Source: Undaria pinnatifida
Lineage: Eukaryota; Sar; Phaeophyceae; Laminariales; Alariaceae
Direction: 5' to 3'
DNA length: 64,000 nt
Assembly (NCBI GenBank): GCA_012845835.1
Contig: JABAKD010000023.1
Span: 8,805,840-8,869,839 of the forward strand
Shown here: positions 55,971 through 64,000 of the stretch, one piece after another
How positions within the stretch are numbered: the stretch's first letter is position 1
Layout: every line of letters begins with the position of its first letter
The notes under the pieces: generated by a model
The model's database searches: none
Seen by the model: the letters and a program-made list of their open reading frames with translations, nothing else
What the model was told of the DNA's origin: nothing
Translations under genes and position numbers: made by a program

Positions 55971-58394
55971 GTCGACATAGCAAAATGTGCCGACCATCAC
56001 AGCAGGGTAAAAGAGGCCTCCTTCGTCGAAGAGCCGCCTTTCGTTCTACCAACAGCAGACTCGGCCACTTCTCAGGTATGAGCGCGTCAGCTGGTCCTAC
56101 AACGCCAAGGATCTCCGAAACAGCAGTTCGATACCGTTTCGCAGTACACCAGCAGGGCTCTCGGAATGGATATATTTAACCGTCCAATATTTATTTCGGT
56201 ACCGAACACGTACGCGCAACGTATTGCCTCACCATGAGCGGAAAAATGCAACCTTCAGCTACCTCTGTTCGAATACAAACGACTTCAGCTCGGAAAACTC
56301 TTTCTAAGCTCCAGCACCTTGAAGTCTAAACTACAGCTCCGGCCCGCAAGACCGCCTTGACTGTCGCGACGACCTTTTATAGTATCCCAGGCAACCTCCA
56401 TGATCGCAAATAAATGTCATTGCTTCATGGAGTTCCATGATCGGAAAATTGGTGCATGGGTTAGATACGTAGCAAGATCATTCTCGATGCCGCCATCGGG
56501 GCGTGCAGAAGACGTTGAAAATATATATTATTAATACCACCCCCGGAAAGGATGATGGGAGGAGGAGAGGGAAATTGGAAGTTGGAAGTGACCAAGAGAG
56601 GTCCCCCTTCTCCAAGCTCGCCTCGTCCCCGAACCATAAATAGCGACAAGCGCTCTCGTGCCATACTTGGATAATTCCATCGTACCACACAATACACTCA
56701 CGCAGCTAAGCCATACATACTGAGCCAATCTTACTAACCCATACTTCAGTCTCCCAGTACGTGCGTATGAGAGCATATATGCAAATGTGCATGTTCCGTT
56801 TCTTGTTGAACCATATATGATGACGATGTATGTGGCACACGAGCAACTGTTCTTACGTGTATCATACAATAACAAGTCGTATCATGCACCAGTAAATATT
56901 ATTGCTACTGGTGGCTCCATAGGTCACGTACGTACCATACAAATACATATAGGAACGTTTCCCCATGGATAGTCCGCCTGAAGAAATATCCATGCCTTTA
57001 TAACATAACAGGCCACATACTGCAATACAGTTATAAAATATTCCTCGCATGATTCACACGATACCTTTGACGGCGTATCTCCCCAAATTCACACCATTCC
57101 TTAGACGGCGAATGGCCCCGAACACATTACCCCATCGTACATATTATAGATGCAATGTGGTTCCATGAATCGAACCATGATATCATAACTTCTCACATTC
57201 CATACAAGGTTACGACGTTTTATAGGTGGGAAAAAGTCAAGCCTGTGTGTGATTCTGCCGTGTGCTATCGGACCTTTCAATCACCGACAAACCGCGATGT
57301 ACCGGGGACGGCGAAGCGCGTTACGAACAACCAAATAAGCAATGTACCGACGAACGATTGGTCCATCATAATTCAGCTACAAGACTGCAATAGACCGGGG
57401 AAGAACAAGGCCGAAGTACACGTGGCATCACAACCATTCTCCCCGTCTCTGTCCAAGCGCTTCTTCAGCCTTCCTTTACCTTCCGTACAAATGAGCTCCA
57501 TCAACAGCTACCCGAATGGCACTCCCGTCAACAATCGGGGACAGGCGCTGGTTTTGTGGGTACGATTGAAATTGGTACTTAAGTAGAAAATATTTCTTAG
57601 TGCAACAGTTCTTCGTCAACTATAAAGTTACAACTGCTCGCCAGTTACGTATTAGTAAAGGTGGAACTATGTGTCGTATGAACTTAAGTAAACGATAGTA
57701 CAGCAATAGGCAAGATGTTCTACCGGAAAATGCGTACGATTACATATTTTAGCATCAACGAGTAAAGGCTCACAAATACTGTCTATCTCATGCTCTTCAG
57801 CGTACGAGTAGTATCAGACAGTTTATCGTTACATGCGTATCCGAGGATCATATTGAAGTGGCGTGGTTATCTTACAGCAGTGACCTTTGTTTATTTTTAC
57901 AGCAGTGACCTTTGTTTATTTTTATTATTTTTGGGACATGGCTCGATGATGGACTATGATTACATCCATCACAGTCTAATAAAGTACTATCAGTATTCGT
58001 ACTTCTACCTGCTTCTTTATTTTTTGTTTTTGCGGAAGCACGTAAGTACATTCAACAAACAATTGAATATTGAGAATGTTATATTTTGTCGTGTTTGACA
58101 CTTGTCCACAATTCTCTAAATTTGTCTTGTATTGTTTATCTATTTGGTACAATTCAGGAAGCGTGTTCAACACCCAGTATTTATCGCTGGTAATTACACA
58201 GAACGTATTTTTTACACGTAAATTTCTTTGTAAGGTTTGATTTTATTATAAATGCGTGGATAACATAGATACATTCATATTGCCGCGGTTGATACACCGG
58301 ATTGAATATGAGACCCATTTGTTTTGTACTATTTTACGAATTTGTTTTTCTAAGTATGAGGATTCTCTAGCAATCTGACTTTGCATTATGGGGT
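55971..58394 (+). other. Remaining interior of the second copia-like element, no recognised domain
   Basis: Integrase core, reverse transcriptase and RNase H should lie here but none can be read. The first 200 bp may hold scraps of integrase. A 26-bp unit (CAGCAGTGACCTTTGTTTAT plus six bases) is duplicated at about 57878-57929. The last kilobase is AT-rich. The region was probably replaced by deletion and insertion. Confidence 0.45.
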
Positions 58395-58819
58395 CGTATT
58401 GAGAGTAAGAACCTTGGATTCAAATCTAAGTGGATGCGCAGTCTATTCGAGCAGTGTATTCGCACGAATAAGAGATGCAGTTGAAGGTTGAATCTTACGT
58501 TGAATCTTCGCTGGAACTTTGTTGTAAACGTATATTTGAGTATGTTATGGATGTCCCGTCGTCCCGGTATTCTACCGGACTACGGGCGTTGTTCCGTGAC
58601 AATCAAGTGGTGATGCAACCCACCATGATCACTCTCCCAACTCTCCCTTATTTCCCTTCTTTCCCTTCTTCTCTCTTGGGCCTCAAGCGCCCTTTTCACA
58701 CTATTCCTGTTCTTTTTTTATAACAAGTGATCTTAACAGACACTTTGGTGCCACCTCTGCATCTCTTCGCAATGAAGACAGAGCCTCCACACAACCATTG
58801 TGTTCACAGGCTATTCACA
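58395..58819 (+). repeat. 3' LTR of the second copia-like element
   Basis: Matches 53143-53571 with several small deletions; preceded by ATTATGGGG, a weak purine tract. Confidence 0.88.
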
Positions 58820-59338
58820 GTATGATGGCATGACCCTCCGTCGTGGGACAGAGATCATAGCAGATCGTTCCGCGATACTTCAGGCGGTTGTCGACCAGAC
58901 ATGCAAGTCGACTCCAACACTATGTTTCACCATAAAACATATACATGCTGCTCTCTTGCTCCGGGCTTGCTCTCAGATTTTTCTGTCCGGTAGACATATA
59001 CATGTCCTTAATTCTTGGTATTCCAGTTCTTCCTCGAAAAGCAGGGTTTGTTGTTGTTGTTTTCACATTATCTGGCATAATTAAGTCCGTGGTCACAGGT
59101 ATAGACGTATGAGTGTAGCCCATGTAGTGTCGGAATGTCAGACTTCATCGCTGTGAGGAATGATAAAGAAGTGTTATAATTCAGTTGGTCTCGTGAACAG
59201 ACTCGACGCTCTGTTATTTTCCTCTCAGATGGTTAGATATACTCTCACAACAACAGCAGTAGTGGTAGCATACTGCTCTCTCCTCTACCACTACAACAGC
59301 AGTGTGAAGCGTCGTTTCCGCCAGGTACATACAAAAAA
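58820..59338. other. No gene recognised
   Basis: No repeat or coding signal noticed between the LTR and the next fold-back fragment. Confidence 0.4.
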
Positions 59339-59510
59339 ATTACCCAGATAGCTACAGTGTAGTTGTAATGGGAGTCGCCGACCTATATCCTTAATGAGAA
59401 CACACAAGCCGTAATACGCGCGATCGGAGTATCACACACAGCTTGCAAAGATGAGTTTCGACAAAATCTCCGATCTCACAGCTGGGCTATATTTGCATTT
59501 ATATATATAT
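59339..59510. mobile_element. Fold-back element F, right terminal repeat only
   Basis: From CCCAGATAGCTACAGTGTAG through GACCTATATCCTTAATGAGA, ATACGCGCGATCGGAGTATC, GCTTGCAAAGATGAGTTTCG to CTCACAGCTGGG and a TA-rich tip. It matches the right end of element A closely. Confidence 0.85.
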
Positions 59511-59730
59511 AATTGTTGTCATTCTTATGGGAGATGTGCCAGTAGATGATCTGCTGTGTGGCCCTCGTGTCGGAGAGAGGTCGATGATCGTTAACAATTG
59601 AGCTATCTCATAGAAGATGGTTGAAAACACTCGCGCGACTGTTAGCTCGGGCATTCCCTCGGGGTGAATTCGAAGCTGCTCTGGCGGCATAATATATCTC
59701 CAGAGATGTTGTGTGCATAGCTGGTACCTG

Positions 59731-60590
59731 GTATATTATAAATTATAATATCATAGACTTCCCCAGCTGTGGGATCGAAGATTTCGTAGAAACTCATGTT
59801 TGCTGCAGCATGCCGTGTGTGACACTCCGATCGCGCGTATTGCTGGATTGGTGTCCTCATTAAGGATATAATAGGTCGGCGACTCCCCTTGGAGGTTCAG
59901 TGTTGTAGTAGCTTGTACGAGAGGGTCAACCGGGTGATGTTGACCACTTTGTGCGCAGAAATTATAAAAGCCGTTTTTAAGGGGGACCAAATCTGACAGT
60001 GTGGAAGGAAATGCATCCAATCCGATTATTTTCAAGTATATCCTGTTCAAGTCGTATAGCCAAAACCGGTGAGGGGAGGAAGGCGTTTATGAGCGCGTGG
60101 GGGCCGGGGGCGGGGGGGAAATTTTCTTTTTGTTTCAGGAGGGGGGAACGGGGGCGGGGGGGGAAGAGGGGGATTGAAAAGGAGGGGGGCCGGGGGGGCG
60201 GGCATTCCAACCGCTTTTGGTCGCATAAACGTACACTTTGTTTGGAAGGGACTTTATATTATTATACGTGTTGTGCTAGGTCTAGCGATGGTACGGGTTG
60301 CGGGGAAATAGAATGCGGGCGGGAAGTTACGCGAAATGAATTGGATCTACGGCATGGATAGCTGGAAAGGTAATGCTTGATAAGGCGTGATATCATCTGT
60401 CTAGTGGTGTTTATGTCTCTGGCAGATTTTGATTTTAGGTGGGGCGGTGGGGGAGCGGGGGGGGAGGGGGGGTTGTGTGCGTGTGTGTGTCTTGGGGGGG
60501 AGGGGTTGATGGGGCGGCGGGAGAGAGGTGTGTATGATGGTGGTGGTGGTGGTGACGGTGGCGGGGGACGGAGGAGGTGGATGGTAACCA
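59731..60590. mobile_element. Fold-back element G, left half only
   Basis: Starts in TATATTATAAATTATAATAT, then CCCCAGCTGTGGGATCGAAG, CTCCGATCGCGCGTATT, CTCATTAAGGATATA, and AAAGCCGTTTTTAAGGGGGA. G-rich modules follow (60068-60580), with a variant of the internal word (GTGCTAGGTCTAGCGATGG at 60273). Its tip faces the tip of element F across 220 bp, so F and G are two halves in the reverse of the normal order. Confidence 0.8.
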
Positions 60591-61271
60591 AACATTCTAC
60601 CTGTGTGTGACATGCAAATGTTGAACAATATTTCACAATTAAAACTCTGAGGTGGGATGGGAGGGAAAAATGTTACTACGTGATGATGGTGTTGCTTTTT
60701 TTTGTTTGATGCTCTTTATACGAGTAGCAGTGCTCTCTGATTTTCGTATAGCATATTAATACGCATACTACTACGGCCATGTACTTATGGTTTGCTCTAA
60801 ATGTATTTTATACAATACCCTGTGAGGGAAGTCCATTAGACTAATATTTCTATTATAAGACCGGTATTTGATGGTTGCCACCGTAGCGTAGCGAATAGAC
60901 AACCATTAAGGACCTTGGACTCTTGGGTCAATGGTTGCCACCGGAGCGATAGACAACCATTTTAAGGACCTTGGACTCTTTGGTCAATCTTTTGGGTACA
61001 CACGTGCCTTATGCTCGAACAGCCAGGTCTGGTTATTTTGTGAGATCAGCATGGGAAAAGGAGATAACCATTTGGAATAACCACTTACAACTGTGATATG
61101 CACTGTGTTATAGCTTCGCGGTGTGGTATAATACAGGGATCGGGTAGTTTGCCGTAAGATAGAATATTCGATTTGTGCAACCATATTGTATCTCCATGAT
61201 GACAAGTGATCATTGTGACCTGTGTGGAAAGCTTGCGATATAGTGTTGCTATAATTCATAAAACTATCATA
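60591..61271. other. No gene; 60-bp tandem duplication
   Basis: 60871-60930 is repeated at 60931-60988; both copies contain ATGGTTGCCACCG, ATAGACAACCATT and GGACCTTGGACTCTT. The inverted words ATGGTTG and CAACCAT allow a small hairpin in each copy. I see no gene. Confidence 0.6.
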
Positions 61272-61733
<462 letters not shown>

Positions 61734-61946
61734 CTTCACATGAATTATGTATACAGTGCCATGACGACTAATAATGCTTGCCAGATAGGATAGCTATTAT
61801 TCAACAAGTGTGTTTTGTTGACGCTAAACTGATGTCTCTACCCGTATACATCCAGCACACGATCAATATCCTCACCGCATCAAGCTCTAAAGCCACAAAG
61901 AATAGGACAGATAGATGTTCATTTCGAATACAGCAAGCAATTGTTA

Positions 61947-62211
61947 AGATACGGCCTCGAAAGTGCTGTTATGATCCCCATTTAATATCACTTGGATGGG
62001 GTTCATACGATAAGGTTGTCGTTTTTCATTCGGGAAAGTTAGGAAATACATCGGAGGCACGTGCCTCCGATCTCACAAGCTATCCGGGGCTCTGGTGGAA
62101 TCGAATAAAACTACGTCTCTACGCAGGCAAAGAAAGTGAGTACTCACCGAGGACCTGCTCAATTGGCAGACCTGCAGGGGGCACTCTGTGTCCCCACCCT
62201 ATTACCTTACA
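61947..62211 (+). repeat. 265-bp dispersed repeat, copy 2, with a 22-nt perfect palindrome
   Basis: Partner of 2360-2625. Bases 62050-62071 form a perfect palindrome whose left half is ATCGGAGGCAC. The block lies 0.3 kb before recognisable gypsy coding sequence. Confidence 0.7.
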
Positions 62212-64000
62212 AATAGCGTCGTCGGTACAAGGGACTGACCCAGCCGAGCCCACGGGCCCGACCGCTGTTTCTACTTCGTCTGGCTCTTCGGAGCCCCAGA
62301 CGATGCCGCCTTTTTCAAACCCCATCTCCACTCGGAGGCGCCGGCGTTTAGCAACAGCAGCTGGTGAGGCACCCCCTGCTGTCGACTGTGGCTTCGGGCT
62401 CGGCGGGGGCCCCCGGCCATCTTCCAGACGAGTTGCAACTATGCCATGAGCCCGACGGCAGCGGCCGACTCCGCCCGCCGCCGCGACGTTTACTCTTGCC
62501 CACCCGCAGGCCAGCACGGTACCACTTCCGTCCGACCATTACCACGCAGAGACTTTGGGAACTCCTCTCGTACGGCTTACGCCTTCTCCTGGTGACGCGT
62601 CGACTACACCTACGAGGTCGGATGCCCTCGACGACGCTGCTCTATTGCGGGCGGTTCGCGGATTCCGTCGTGCGTTACTCGCATGCTGATTGGAAGCGCG
62701 AACAGCACGAAGAGCCGACGTGCCACGCCACGATATGTTGCATCTCTATGGGCCGGCCGTCGGCCCTGTACCGAACGTCTTGGCATGCTAACCCTCGCAC
62801 AATCGTTCCACCCTCTCAGACATCCAGGAGCTGGCGGGTAAGGGTCGACTACATACAACCGACGACGGCAGCGTCCTACTCGTCCGTAACCCGACACTGC
62901 CGCCAATAAAAGCCTGACAAACCCAACTCTGTGGGGCGCGCTGCTTGCCTGCTAAACGACGAACCAGTTCGCATCTACATTCCCCTGCTCATGCGCCCTT
63001 GGATCATTCAAACTTGTCACTCGACGGCCTGTTGTCACCTTGGCACCACGCGCACGTTGCGCATGCTGGAACGTTTTTTTATGTCGTGGATTGGCATGAA
63101 TGTATGCATCCGGAACACCCCATGGCTGACTGTTCGCTGGCCCATCATCTCAATGCCTCTACCAGAAGGTCCAGGTGTCGCCGTCGGTGTTGACTATTTC
63201 GGCCCCTTCCGGTAACACCACAAGACAACACCTTCATCCTGCTGTTCACCGATCGCTTCAGTCATCGGGCCCACATGTTCCCCATCACTGACGCTGAGTT
63301 CACCGCGGAGGGTGAAGCCATTATCCTGGTGAACCAATACATCCCCTTGTGGGGGTGCCCGCGCACCATACTCTCGGATAACGGACTGCAGTTCTGCTTC
63401 AAGATTTCACAAGCTGTAGATCAGCTGTTGGGTGTGCACGAGCTTGCTACAAGCTCCTATCATCCCAAATGTAACGGAGGCATTGAGCGGGTAAACCATA
63501 CTTTGGCCCAAATGCTGGCTATGGTCGTCAACGAGCGACAAGACGATTGGGACTTGCACCTGCCCCACGTAGAGTTCGTTTGCAACGATTCCGTCAGCGC
63601 GGCGACGGGTCTGGCGCCCAACGAGGTCCACATGGGCAGACTCCCACGGCTCGCCCTGACGATTTTCGACCGCACTGGTGTCGTGGGACACCAGATTCTG
63701 GCCCGTGACCACCTGGCCTATTGCGACTTGGCGACCAACCGGCAAAGGCGTGCGAACGACATTGTCCGCGCACATCACGCTCTCATCGTTTCTCATGTTA
63801 ACTGCGGAAACTCCGCCCTCACCGATGCGCTGCGTCCAGCACCTATCTCCACTGTGGATGGTGGGGCATGGGTGCACAAATCTGCCTCTACCATCCGCCA
63901 GGGTGTGAAGGCGAACACCCACGTCAAGGTACTCAAGGCTAAACTCGCGCTTAACTGGACGGGCCCGTACAAGATTTTTGCCGTCGGTCCCTGCTCCCCA
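62212..64000 (+). pseudogene. Ty3/gypsy pol, RNase H-integrase linker and integrase, 5'-truncated and frameshifted
   Basis: From about 62500 coding sequence of the linker region appears (IQELAGKGRL, TTDDGSVLLVRNP) with in-frame stops. Next comes the integrase zinc module with HSTACCHLGTTRTLRMLERF (about 63019-63078); after NVC the second Cys of the HHCC motif is missing, apparently by deletion. The core keeps all three acidic residues: D in GVDYFGP (about 63185-63205), D in SDNG (63376-63387) and E in GGIERV (63476-63493). A one-base frameshift near 63208-63211 separates the first Asp from the rest. Bases 63388-64000 correspond to 1-613 of the window. Reverse transcriptase and everything upstream are absent. 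The element continues past the right edge. Confidence 0.85.

Larger units (their letters stand above)
53143..58819 (+). mobile_element. Second copia-like LTR element, old and deleted
   Basis: Direct repeats of about 427 bp at 53143-53571 and 58395-58819 are roughly 90% identical by eye and end CTATTCACA. The first is followed by GGTTATGAGCC, a plausible primer-binding site. The flanking 5-mers GTAAG (before) and GTATG (after) differ by one base, consistent with an aged target duplication. The interior starts with a (CATCAG)n leader and decayed gag-protease-pre-integrase; no reverse transcriptase or RNase H is recognisable. LTR divergence makes this clearly older than the copia at 29.7-37.7 kb. 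Confidence 0.85.

Noticed and set aside
60871-60988. tRNA-like words (GTAGCGTAGCG, GGACCTTGGACTCTT) in the 60-bp tandem repeat
   Set aside because: No cloverleaf can be drawn and no proper T-arm is present. A remote tRNA-derived origin remains possible.

Overview
The window looks like nuclear DNA of a eukaryote, most likely a brown alga or another photosynthetic stramenopile. The evidence is one recognisable host gene, a sigma-type glutathione S-transferase (GST) whose six short exons are joined by GT-AG introns of 0.4 to 4 kb, set among layered retrotransposons (Ty3/gypsy with a chromodomain, two Ty1/copia-like elements, LINE fragments), fold-back DNA elements and minisatellites. The brown-alga call rests on my recognition of the GST and retroelement protein families and is an inference. 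I see no bacterial operon, rRNA or intact tRNA.

Layout. 1-1438 is the 3' end of a gypsy pol gene (integrase core, chromodomain, Tudor-like tail); 62.2-64.0 kb is a second, 5'-truncated copy of the same family in the same orientation. 4.86-22.66 kb can be read as one very large, decayed LTR element: a 107-bp LTR-end repeat sits at both ends, with a primer-binding-type site at 4965 and a purine tract at 22115. Its interior is strongly pyrimidine-rich, full of degenerate minisatellites, and interrupted by a 4.06-kb fold-back element (6294-10356) whose arms are strings of G tracts. 22.80-38.67 kb is a palindromic element with arms of about 3.5 kb, each carrying the same 3' half of a LINE. An 8,013-bp copia element (29725-37737, minus strand, 505-bp LTRs identical by eye, 5-bp target duplication) later landed in its right arm. 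38.7-43.3 kb holds degenerate repeats of about 300 bp and half of another fold-back element.

The GST gene runs on the minus strand from 51703 to 44343 and encodes 201 residues. All five introns are phase 0; the first is almost 4 kb and holds three more copies of the fold-back family. 53.14-58.82 kb is a second copia-like element with LTRs of about 427 bp, a decayed gag-protease region and no recognisable reverse transcriptase. 59.3-61.7 kb has two more fold-back halves and a 462-bp (GTT)n tract.

The GST is the only gene I would call functional. Everything else is mobile DNA at different stages of decay, and the nesting gives an order of events: LINE copy, then inverted duplication, then copia insertion; and, less certainly, large LTR element, then fold-back insertion. 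The best candidate for something undescribed is the fold-back family: at least seven copies here, long terminal inverted repeats, G-tract modules, a repeated 18-nt internal motif and no coding capacity.
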